A stretch of DNA of 7,573 nucleotides from an uncultured Lachnospiraceae bacterium (GTDB taxonomy: Bacteria > Bacillota > Clostridia > Lachnospirales > Lachnospiraceae). Where the stretch lies: assembly GCA_948665105.1 (NCBI GenBank), contig CAPNGW010000109.1, forward strand, positions 1 to 7,573, in the 5' to 3' direction. Both the position numbers and the translations under genes were made by a program. The first letter of the stretch is position 1. Every line of letters begins with the position of its first letter. Positions 1 to 6,129 of this stretch are shown here, piece by piece. Under the pieces are notes generated by a model, which had not been told where the DNA came from, did not search any database, and worked only from the letters and a program-made list of their open reading frames with translations.

Positions 1-306
1 GCCGCCATCATCCCGGAGCGGGTGCGCCTGTATCAAAGCCGGATGGGGGAGAATATTGGAAGAATCTGCATCAAAGATGTGAGGAGCCGTTGGGGAAGCT
101 GCAGCAGTAAGCGGAATCTGAACTTTAACTGGCGGCTGGTGATGGCGCCTTTAGAGGTGCTGGATTACGTGGTGGTCCATGAACTGTGCCACCTGAAGGA
201 GATGAACCACTCCAAGGACTTCTGGGCTCTGGTGGAGGAGATTTTGCCAGATTACAAAAAATCACGGGCCTGGCTTAAGAACTGCCGGTTGATTGAGAAG
301 TTTTAA
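1..306 (+). CDS. YgjP-like (DUF45/M48-type) zinc metallopeptidase, 3' part
   Basis: The reading frame is open from base 1 to the TAA at 304-306, giving 101 visible C-terminal residues; the true start lies upstream of the window. The GTG at 22 is only an internal Val codon. The zinc-site motif HELCH (visible residues 60-64) is followed by a third likely ligand in NHSKDFW, and the block RSRWGSCSSK before it is a hallmark of the YgjP/DUF45 family, relatives of SprT. Family members are usually about 170-240 residues, so roughly half is visible. It should be a soluble cytoplasmic protein; its physiological substrate is not established. No strong terminator separates it from ackA 85 nt downstream, so read-through is possible. 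Family assignment is firm; function is not. Confidence 0.92.
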   Translation, partial: AAIIPERVRLYQSRMGENIGRICIKDVRSRWGSCSSKRNLNFNWRLVMAPLEVLDYVVVHELCHLKEMNHSKDFWALVEEILPDYKKSRAWLKNCRLIEKF

Positions 307-377
307 GGTTATGAAATTTTACGTCTGTCCTTATTTTTTCAGTGGAGACAGGCAAAAATATTGCAAGGATACAGAAA

Positions 378-383
378 AAGGAG
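378..383 (+). promoter_or_regulatory. Ribosome binding site of ackA
   Basis: AAGGAG lies 8 nt before the ATG at 392. It selects 392 rather than the upstream ATG at 293, and translation from 392 begins directly with the conserved acetate kinase N-terminus (MKVLVLNCGSSSLK). Confidence 0.75.
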
Positions 384-391
384 AACAGGAA

Positions 392-1574
392 ATGAAGGTT
401 TTAGTATTAAACTGTGGGAGCTCATCCCTGAAATACCAGCTGATTGACAGTCAATCCGAGGAGGTGCTGGCAAAGGGCCTCTGCGAGCGTATCGGCATTG
501 ATGGAAGTCTTCTGACCCATCAGCCGGCAGGAAGGGACAAAATCAAACGGGAGGTGGCCATGCCGGAGCATACAACGGCAGTGCGCATGGTTATCGACAC
601 CCTCACCGCCCCCGAAATCCTTACAGGAAATCGATGCCGTGGGACATCGCATGGTTCACGGAGGAGAGGCCTTTGCAGCCTCTGTACTACTGACGGAGGA
701 GGTTTTAAGGACGGTGGAGAAATGTAACGATTTGGCTCCCCTTCATAACCCTGCCAATTTAATCGGGGTCCGCTCCTGTATGGAGAGTATGCCCGGGGTA
801 CCCATGGTGGGCGTCTTCGACACGGCCTTTCACCAGACCATGCCAGAGAAGGCATATCTCTATGGGCTTCCCTATGAATACTATCAGAAATATAAGGTGC
901 GCCGGTACGGCTTCCACGGAACCAGCCACGATTACGTATCCAAACGGGCGGCAGAGCTCCTTGGGAAAAATGTGGAGGACTTAAAAATCATTGTCTGTCA
1001 TCTGGGCAACGGGGCCTCCGTAAGCGCAGTAAAATACGGAAAGAGCGTGGACACCAGCATGGGCCTGACACCCCTGGAGGGATTAATCATGGGAACCCGC
1101 TCCGGCGATATGGACCCCTCCATCCTGCAATTTCTGGCGGAGAAGGAGAATCTCTCTTTGGGACAGCTTATGGATATTCTCAACAAGAAATCCGGCGTGC
1201 TGGGGATTTCCGGCGGCTATTCCAGCGATTTCAGGGATTTGGCTCTGGCAAGGGATGAGGGCAACGAGAGGGCGACAGCGGCTCTTGAGGCTTATGCATA
1301 CCGTGTGGGCAAATATATCGGAGCCTATGCGGCGGCCATGAACGGTGTGGATGTGATTGCCTTTACTGCAGGGGCTGGCGAGAATAACGCCGAGGTTCGA
1401 AGCCTCATTGGCCAGTACATCGGATTCTTGGGCACCGGCATTGATGCGGAGAAAAATAAAATCCGCGGGGAAGAAATCATCCTGTCCCCGGAGGGAAGCC
1501 GGGTCATTACCATGGTGGTGCCCACAAATGAGGAGCTGGTCATTGCCAGAGAGACGGCACGAATTGTATTATAG
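392..1574 (+). pseudogene. ackA: Acetate kinase, reading frame broken by an internal deletion
   Basis: Acetate kinase interconverts acetate + ATP and acetyl phosphate + ADP in the cytoplasm, the ATP-yielding last step of acetate fermentation. The first 75 codons (392-616) encode the N-terminal phosphate-loop region with NCGSSSLK. The frame then changes at 614-617: the upstream frame runs into foreign residues and stops at 725-727, while the frame from 615 (KSLQEIDAVGHRMVHGGE) continues to TAG at 1572-1574. The rest is well conserved: HNP, FDTAFHQ, YGFHGTSH, CHLGNGAS, MGTRSGDMDPS, KKSGVLGISG, FTAGAGENN and PTNEEL, so the catalytic Asn, Arg, His, Asp and Glu are all present. Visible parts total about 394 residues; the family has about 395-400. 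Compared with the archaeal enzyme, about 4 residues of the loop before the VGHR strand are missing, fitting loss of about 14 nt rather than one miscalled base. No pta gene is adjacent. If the break is real the product is inactive; an assembly error is the alternative. Confidence 0.88.
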
Positions 1575-1646
1575 ACCACTTACCGCCAAATGCTTACCTG
1601 TCAGGAAAAACCTATTTACTTCCTGAGGATTTTCCGGCATACTGAA

Positions 1647-1660
1647 CTCATGGAGATGAG
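1647..1660 (+). promoter_or_regulatory. Ribosome binding site of the LytTR gene inside a small hairpin
   Basis: CTCAT (1647-1651) and ATGAG (1656-1660) are perfect inverted arms around a GGAG loop (1652-1655). GGAG sits 8 nt before the ATG at 1664 and is the best Shine-Dalgarno candidate. A 5-bp stem is short and may be chance; if it forms, the ribosome site would be displayed in a loop. Confidence 0.35.
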
Positions 1661-1663
1661 GAA

Positions 1664-2125
1664 ATGAAAATTCGACTGGAAATGGACTCAAGCATTGCGG
1701 AGGATGAAATTGTCATACGCTGCAGCACATTGAGCGATGAGATTCAAAGGGTGCAGAAGACCCTGGCAGATTTGGCCCTGGGACAGCAGAAATTCGTATT
1801 CTATAAAGGCGATACAGAATATTATCTGTCCCTTGAAAATGTTCTCTTTTTTGAGACGGAGGAGAAGACCATTTATGCCCATACGGTGGGGGACATGTAC
1901 CAGGTGAAATACCGCCTGTATGAGCTGGAAGAAATACTGCCGGGACATTTCATGCGAGTTTCCAAATCCACGATTTTGAATATCCATAAGGTGTACTCCA
2001 TTCAGCGGAACCTAACCGCCTCCAGCCTGGTGGAATTTCAAAGTACCCACAAGCAGGTGTATGTATCCAGGCATTATTACAAGCCGCTGAAAATCAAATT
2101 GGAAGAAAAGAGGAGACTGTCATGA
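1664..2125 (+). CDS. Small stand-alone LytTR-domain DNA-binding regulator
   Basis: A 153-residue cytoplasmic protein. Residues 1-45 are a short, partly helical N-terminus (IQRVQKTLADLAL) with no receiver domain; residues about 46-148 form a LytTR DNA-binding domain. Family landmarks are YYLSLENVLFFETEE, the motif FMRVSKSTILNIHKV, and VYVSRHYYKPLKIKL near the end. LytTR domains bind paired direct repeats with beta-strand loops. With no phospho-acceptor domain it is unlikely to be a classical response regulator. The stop codon overlaps the start of the next gene (ATGA, 2122-2125), so the two are probably translationally coupled and act together. Related small LytTR proteins in Bacillota are commonly encoded beside membrane proteins that restrain them; that role here is inferred. 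Domain call is firm; target genes are unknown. Confidence 0.9.
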   Translation: MKIRLEMDSSIAEDEIVIRCSTLSDEIQRVQKTLADLALGQQKFVFYKGDTEYYLSLENVLFFETEEKTIYAHTVGDMYQVKYRLYELEEILPGHFMRVSKSTILNIHKVYSIQRNLTASSLVEFQSTHKQVYVSRHYYKPLKIKLEEKRRLS

Positions 2126-2949
2126 GAGAGGTAAAAGCAAATAAAATTTTCTGGGGAATTTTTCTGCTGCTGGCAGCAGTATTTCTGGTTGTAAGCCAGA
2201 TGGGCCTGGTGGAAGGCGTGGGGGTTTTAAGTATCCTGTTTGCCATCTTCTGGGTGGCCCAGTTTATCGAGGGACTTGTAAAGCGAAGCTTTGGCAGAAT
2301 GTTATTCTCACTGGCGTTTTTGTGCATCATCTTCGATGAGCAGCTGGGCATCGAAGCCATCACACCCTGGACAGTGCTGGGAGCGGCCCTCCTTGGAACC
2401 ATCGGCCTTAACATGATTTTTCGAAAAAGATGGTATAAGCAGTTTCACTATGAGACAAACTGGTGCCATGGAGGAAAAAAATATAGCGGCACAGGAGCTG
2501 CCTTTGTGGACGGGGAAGCGGAGATTCTGGAAGAGGAATCACAGGAGAGACAGAGCAGCTTTGGAGCCCAGGCGGAAGGTGACTCCCAAGGCAGTGCTCA
2601 GGCCAACCGTACCGGTGACAGCAGGTTTTTCTTCGAGACTTCCTTTGGAGCGGCAGCAAAATTTATTAATACCGATAACTTTGAGTTTGCCTCCCTGGAA
2701 TGTAGCTTCGGTGCCCTGAAGGTGTATTTTGACAACGCTGTGATTCAGAATGGGAAAGCAGCCATTGACGTTGATGTGTCCTTCGGCAGTGTGGAGCTGT
2801 ACATTCCCAGAAGCTGGAACCTTGTGGATGAGACCAGCGCGGCCTTTGGAAGCGTGAAGGAAAAGAATCGAAATAGACCAGCCGGGACTACGTCAGTAAC
2901 CCTCACCGGCGACGTCTCCTTTGGCGGAGTAGAAATTGTTTATATCTAA
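2122..2949 (+). CDS. Four-helix membrane protein with LiaF-like C-terminal domain
   Basis: A 275-residue protein. Hydrophobic segments at about 8-26, 32-50, 58-74 and 79-99 form a LiaI/LiaF-type N-terminal membrane region. After a basic stop (RKRW, 101-104) comes a polar linker at about 105-167, then a C-terminal domain with a repeating SFG/AFG element at residues 174, 195, 220, 241 and 266, spaced 21, 25, 21 and 25. This is the look of the LiaF C-terminal beta-repeat fold. LiaF inhibits the LiaRS envelope-stress system in Bacillus; here no LiaS or LiaR is adjacent, but a LytTR regulator overlaps the start. The likely role is a membrane-bound modulator of that regulator, perhaps sensing envelope stress (inference). 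The start at 2122 is supported by the ATGA overlap and AGGAG at 2110-2114. A terminator follows directly. Confidence 0.85.
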   Translation: MREVKANKIFWGIFLLLAAVFLVVSQMGLVEGVGVLSILFAIFWVAQFIEGLVKRSFGRMLFSLAFLCIIFDEQLGIEAITPWTVLGAALLGTIGLNMIFRKRWYKQFHYETNWCHGGKKYSGTGAAFVDGEAEILEEESQERQSSFGAQAEGDSQGSAQANRTGDSRFFFETSFGAAAKFINTDNFEFASLECSFGALKVYFDNAVIQNGKAAIDVDVSFGSVELYIPRSWNLVDETSAAFGSVKEKNRNRPAGTTSVTLTGDVSFGGVEIVYI

Positions 2950-2963
2950 GGAAAGACTTTATG

Positions 2964-3009
2964 AAAAACGCGTTCAGGTGTAACCCCCTGGAAGCGTTTT
3001 TCTTTTTTT
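2964..3009 (+). terminator. Rho-independent terminator after the LytTR/LiaF-like pair
   Basis: AAAAACGC (2964-2971) pairs perfectly with GCGTTTTT (2994-3001). An inner stem (TTCAGG with CCTGGAA, one mismatch and one wobble) extends it to about 15 bp around an 8-nt loop. It is followed by CTTTTTTT (3002-3009) and starts 14 nt after the stop codon of the LiaF-like gene. It isolates that unit from the sugar operon. Confidence 0.87.
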
Positions 3010-3096
3010 GGTCAAAATGGTTAAAACCATACGGGATTATTAGTCATTATGACGAAAAAATCTTAAAAATTTCAATGGAAAGGAAAAAATATTCTA

Positions 3097-3125
3097 TGTT
3101 TTTTTGTAAAGTGATTCGATATACT
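3097..3125 (+). promoter_or_regulatory. Candidate promoter of the mgl operon
   Basis: The 171 nt between the terminator and mglB are strongly AT-rich. TATACT at 3120-3125 is a good -10 element, 55 nt before the mglB start. The matching -35 position (about 3097-3102, TGTTTT) is poor, so activation or an imperfect sigma-A promoter is possible. GATA-TAC-TATC (3118-3128) is a small palindrome over the -10. No convincing catabolite-response (cre) site was seen. The assignment is by pattern only. Confidence 0.35.
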
Positions 3126-3142
3126 ATCAATGTCAATAAATA

Positions 3143-3155
3143 CACGCAAAGCGTG
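3143..3155 (+). repeat. Short perfect inverted repeat before the mglB ribosome site
   Basis: CACGC-AAA-GCGTG, two 5-nt arms with a 3-nt spacer, lies between the candidate promoter and the mglB Shine-Dalgarno. It is the only GC-rich patch in an AT-rich leader. It could be half of an operator or a small leader hairpin; its shortness keeps confidence low. Confidence 0.4.
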
Positions 3156-3164
3156 CCAAAAAAA

Positions 3165-3170
3165 AGGAGG
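3165..3170 (+). promoter_or_regulatory. Ribosome binding site of mglB
   Basis: A perfect AGGAGG, 10 nt before the ATG at 3181. It fixes the start at 3181, where translation gives a clean lipoprotein signal. The in-frame ATG at 3130 would add 17 polar residues in front of the signal peptide and has no comparable site. Confidence 0.92.
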
Positions 3171-3180
3171 TAAATTGTAC

Positions 3181-4530
3181 ATGAAAAAGAAATTTCTTTC
3201 ACTGACACTGGCATTGGTTCTGGGACTTTCACTGACTGCCTGCGGCAGCAAGGATGATTCCAAGTCTGATGTCGGTACAGGCGATAATGCCGGCACCAAT
3301 GAGGAAACAGGCGGGGATGATGCCCAGAATGAAACCCCGGATGACACCGGTAACGCAGGTGGCGGAGAGGTAGCCAACAAGGATAAGCCCCTGGTGTGGT
3401 TTAACCGTCAGCCCTCCAACAGCTCCACCGGAGAGTTGGACATGACAGCTTTGAATTTTAACGGCAATACCTATTATGTAGGCTTTGATGCGAATCAGGG
3501 CGCAGAGCTTCAGGGCCAGATGGTTATGGACTACATAGAGGCAAATATCGATACCATCGACCGTAACGGTGACGGAGTCATTGGCTACGTTCTGGCTATC
3601 GGAGATATCGGACATAACGATTCCATCGCACGTACCAGAGGTGTCCGCAGTGCTCTTGGCACCGGTGTTGACAAGGACGGCGCTATCAACAGTGATCCCG
3701 TTGGTACCAACTCCGACGGCTCCGCATCTGTGGTACAGGATGGTACCCTTGAGGTGGGTGGCAAAACCTACACCATCCGTGAACTGGCTTCCCAGGAAAT
3801 GAAGAACTCCGCAGGTGCAACCTGGGATGCAGCCACTGCCGGTAATGCCATCGGTACATGGTCCTCTTCCTTTGGCGAGGACATTGACATTGTTGTTTCC
3901 AACAATGACGGCATGGGCATGTCCATGTTCAACGCATGGTCCAAAGAAAATAACGTTCCCACCTTCGGTTACGATGCAAACAGCGACGCGGTGGCAGCCA
4001 TTGCAGAGGGCTACGGCGGAACCATCAGCCAGCATGCAGACGTTCAGGCTTACCTGACCCTTCGTGTTCTCAGAAATGCCCTTGACGGTGTTGACATTGA
4101 TACCGGAATTGGTACTGCAGATGATGCCGGCAACGTTCTGTCCAGCGACGTATTCGTATACAAGGCAGATGAGCGTTCTTACTACGCATTGAACGTGGCA
4201 GTTACTGCTGAGAACTATCAGGACTTCACAGATTCCACAAAGGTGTATGCACCTGTCTCCAACCAGCTGGATGAAGGCACCCATGCAAGGAAGTCCGTAT
4301 GGCTTAACATTTACAATGCTTCCGATAACTTCTTAAGCTCCACCTACCAGCCTCTGCTTCAGAATTATGATGATATTCTGAACCTGGATGTGGAATACAT
4401 CGGTGGCGATGGACAGACAGAGTCCAACATCACAAACCGTCTGGGCAATCCCAGTCAGTATGATGCATTCGCAATTAACATGGTTAAGACAGACAACGCA
4501 GCATCTTACACCTCTTTGCTGAGCCAGTAA
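3181..4530 (+). CDS. mglB: Galactose/glucose-binding lipoprotein, apparently a natural circular permutant of MglB
   Basis: A 449-residue extracytoplasmic sugar receptor for the ABC importer encoded next. Residues 1-20 are a lipoprotein signal with lipobox LTAC (Cys21). Residues 22-68 are an acidic Gly/Asn/Thr-rich tether. From residue 69 the order differs from E. coli MglB (about 309 residues mature). KPLVWFNRQPS (69-79) matches VPVVFFNKEPS at E. coli 85-95, and collinear similarity continues to about residue 349: GHNDSIAR (144-151) matches GHPDAEAR, TWD (214-216) matches MWD, NND (241-243) and FGYDA (262-266) also match. After a linker (about 350-370), residues 371-449 match the E. coli N-terminus: IYNASDNF (377-384) to IYKYDDNF, and AFAINMV (429-435) to ALAINLV. 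Sugar contacts map as D382, F384, N75, H145, D147, R151, W215, N242 and D265; E. coli Asn256 is Gln284. The calcium loop (127-135) keeps Asp, Asn, Asp. There is also an insertion of about 35 residues at about 161-210. Galactose or glucose is the likely ligand by homology. Confidence 0.93.
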   Translation: MKKKFLSLTLALVLGLSLTACGSKDDSKSDVGTGDNAGTNEETGGDDAQNETPDDTGNAGGGEVANKDKPLVWFNRQPSNSSTGELDMTALNFNGNTYYVGFDANQGAELQGQMVMDYIEANIDTIDRNGDGVIGYVLAIGDIGHNDSIARTRGVRSALGTGVDKDGAINSDPVGTNSDGSASVVQDGTLEVGGKTYTIRELASQEMKNSAGATWDAATAGNAIGTWSSSFGEDIDIVVSNNDGMGMSMFNAWSKENNVPTFGYDANSDAVAAIAEGYGGTISQHADVQAYLTLRVLRNALDGVDIDTGIGTADDAGNVLSSDVFVYKADERSYYALNVAVTAENYQDFTDSTKVYAPVSNQLDEGTHARKSVWLNIYNASDNFLSSTYQPLLQNYDDILNLDVEYIGGDGQTESNITNRLGNPSQYDAFAINMVKTDNAASYTSLLSQ

Positions 4531-4555
4531 TCGCGACTAAATAAGCAGGATTGGT

Positions 4556-4583
4556 TATTAGGGAGAAGAAATTCTCCCTAATA
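4556..4583 (+). promoter_or_regulatory. Intercistronic stem-loop between mglB and mglA
   Basis: A perfect 12-bp stem (4556-4567 with 4572-4583) is closed by a GAAA (GNRA-type) tetraloop. CAGG (4546-4549) and CCTG (4584-4587) could extend it across a bulge. No U-tract follows, so it is not a normal terminator. It lies 25 nt after the mglB stop and 25 nt before the mglA start. In sugar importers such hairpins commonly protect the receptor mRNA from 3' decay so that receptor is made in excess over the ATPase and permease; that role is inferred here. Confidence 0.8.
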
Positions 4584-4608
4584 CCTGATTTTGGGGAAGG
4601 AGTAAAAA

Positions 4609-6117
4609 ATGACAGATAAGAAAGATGATATCGTCTTATCGATACATGGCATGAGCAAGTCCTTTGGACGAAACAGGGTTTTGGACCGCATCAGTCTGAA
4701 CTTAAAGCGCGGAACGGTTATGGGGCTTATGGGGGAAAACGGCGCCGGTAAGTCCACCATGATGAAGTGCTTGTTCGGCACGTATCAGAAGGATGAAGGA
4801 ACCATTGTTTTAGATGGCAAGGAAGTGAATTTCTCAGGGCCAAAGGATGCCCTTGAAAACGGTATTGCCATGGTTCATCAGGAATTGAACCAGTGTCTGG
4901 AAAGAAATGTGATGGACAATTTATTCCTTGGCCGTTATCCGGTGAACTCCATGGGAGTGGTGGATGAAGGCAGAATGAAGAAGGAAGCCTCCAAGCTGTT
5001 TCGAAATCTGGGCATGACGGTAAACTTAAGCCAGCCTATGCGGAACATGTCTGTATCCCAGAGGCAGATGTGTGAAATTGCCAAGGCCATTTCCTACAAT
5101 TCCAAAGTGATTGTTCTCGATGAACCTACTTCCTCACTGACGGTGCAGGAGGTTGAAAAGCTCTTCACAATGATGCGGATGTTAAAGGAGAAGGGGATTT
5201 CCCTCATTTATATATCCCACAAAATGGATGAGATATTTGAAATCTGTGACGAGATATCTGTACTTCGGGATGGTAATCTCGTTATGACAAAGGAAACCGC
5301 AGATACCAACATGAATGAGTTGATTGCGGCTATGGTGGGACGTTCCTTAGAGAACCGTTTTCCGCCGGTGGATAATACGCCAGGGGATGTTATTTTGTCC
5401 ATTCAGAATCTGTCTACGAAATTTGAACCTCATTTGCAGGATATTTCTTTTGATGTACGGGAAGGAGAAATTTTCGGCCTGTACGGTCTGGTAGGCGCGG
5501 GGCGTACAGAATTTTTAGAAACTATCTTCGGTGTCCGCACCAGAGCGGCCGGCCGGGTTTACTTTAATAATAAGCTGATGAACTTTGAAAACGCCAAGGA
5601 TGCCATGGAGCATGGATTTGCCATGATTACGGAGGAGCGGAAGGCCAACGGGCTCTTTATAAAGGGAGACCTTACCTTTAATACCACCATCGCCAATCTG
5701 GAGCAGTACAAATCCGGGGTGGCCCTTTCTGATGCAAAGATGACCAAGGCCACCGCCAACGAAATAAAAATCATGCATACCAAGTGTCTGGGACCTGGCG
5801 ATATGATTTCCAGCCTTTCCGGAGGCAACCAGCAGAAGGTCATTTTCGGAAAATGGCTGGAGCGCAGTCCCCAGGTGTTTATGATGGATGAACCCACCAG
5901 AGGTATTGACGTAGGCGCCAAATATGAGATTTATGAGCTTATTATAAATATGGCGAAGCAAGGCAAGACAGTCATTGTTGTCTCCTCCGAGATGCCGGAA
6001 ATCTTAGGGATCACCAATCGTATCGGCGTCATGTCAAACGGGCGGCTTGCCGGTATTGTCAACACCAAAGAAACAAATCAGGAAGAGCTTTTAAGACTCA
6101 GCGCAAAATACTTATAA
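4609..6117 (+). CDS. mglA: Galactose/methyl-galactoside importer ATPase (CUT2 family, two fused ATPase domains)
   Basis: A 502-residue cytoplasmic ATPase, close to the 506 of E. coli MglA, that energises sugar uptake through MglC. Domain 1 has Walker A GENGAGKST (42-50), Q-loop Gln91, signature MSVSQRQ (147-153), Walker B with DEPT (171-174) and the switch His204 in YISHKMDE. Domain 2 has the degenerate Walker A GLVGAGRT (293-300, Lys replaced by Arg), signature LSGGNQQK (403-410) and Walker B MMDEPTRG (425-432). Its switch His is replaced by Ser in VVSSEMPE. An asymmetric pair with a weakened second site is normal for CUT2 ATPases (MglA, RbsA, XylG). AAGGAG at 4597-4602, 6 nt before ATG, supports the start. 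It follows mglB after 78 nt holding a hairpin and precedes mglC by 12 nt. Exact sugar specificity rests on the neighbours. Confidence 0.95.
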   Translation: MTDKKDDIVLSIHGMSKSFGRNRVLDRISLNLKRGTVMGLMGENGAGKSTMMKCLFGTYQKDEGTIVLDGKEVNFSGPKDALENGIAMVHQELNQCLERNVMDNLFLGRYPVNSMGVVDEGRMKKEASKLFRNLGMTVNLSQPMRNMSVSQRQMCEIAKAISYNSKVIVLDEPTSSLTVQEVEKLFTMMRMLKEKGISLIYISHKMDEIFEICDEISVLRDGNLVMTKETADTNMNELIAAMVGRSLENRFPPVDNTPGDVILSIQNLSTKFEPHLQDISFDVREGEIFGLYGLVGAGRTEFLETIFGVRTRAAGRVYFNNKLMNFENAKDAMEHGFAMITEERKANGLFIKGDLTFNTTIANLEQYKSGVALSDAKMTKATANEIKIMHTKCLGPGDMISSLSGGNQQKVIFGKWLERSPQVFMMDEPTRGIDVGAKYEIYELIINMAKQGKTVIVVSSEMPEILGITNRIGVMSNGRLAGIVNTKETNQEELLRLSAKYL

Positions 6118-6119
6118 TG

Positions 6120-6125
6120 AGGGAG
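6120..6125 (+). promoter_or_regulatory. Ribosome binding site of mglC
   Basis: AGGGAG starts 3 nt after the mglA stop. Two ATGs follow: 6130 (4 nt away, short) and 6136 (10 nt away). Either gives the same protein within two residues. The site supports translation of the long N-terminal extension; no comparable well-placed site was seen just before the membrane region. Confidence 0.65.
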
Positions 6126-6129
6126 TGTG

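Noticed and set aside
336..364. Possible ackA promoter (TTTTCA, 17 nt, TATTGC)
   Set aside because: The -10 match is only about three of six bases, common by chance in AT-rich DNA.
520..855. Open frame of 111 codons on the - strand across the ackA break
   Set aside because: It lies antisense to conserved ackA sequence on both sides of the break, with no domain or ribosome site.
1601..1634. Possible terminator after ackA (TCAGGAA...TTCCTGA then TTTT)
   Set aside because: Only a 7-bp stem with a 12-nt loop and four T's placed several bases later; too weak to call.
2961..3173. Small + strand frame of 70 codons after the LiaF-like gene
   Set aside because: It starts inside the terminator hairpin and runs through the AT-rich promoter region of mgl. 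Composition looks non-coding and there is no ribosome site.
3130..3180. Upstream ATG start for mglB
   Set aside because: It would put 17 polar residues before the signal peptide and ignores the perfect AGGAGG 10 nt before 3181.
3229..4284. Long open frame of 351 codons on the - strand opposite mglB
   Set aside because: It is fully antisense to a gene with strong homology and a perfect ribosome site. Its translation is rich in Cys, Val and Gly without domain motifs. It follows from codon bias of mglB.
5449..5520. Missing Walker A lysine in the second MglA domain as a sign of an inactive gene
   Set aside because: Replacement by Arg and a degenerate second site are usual in CUT2 sugar importer ATPases; the remaining motifs are intact.
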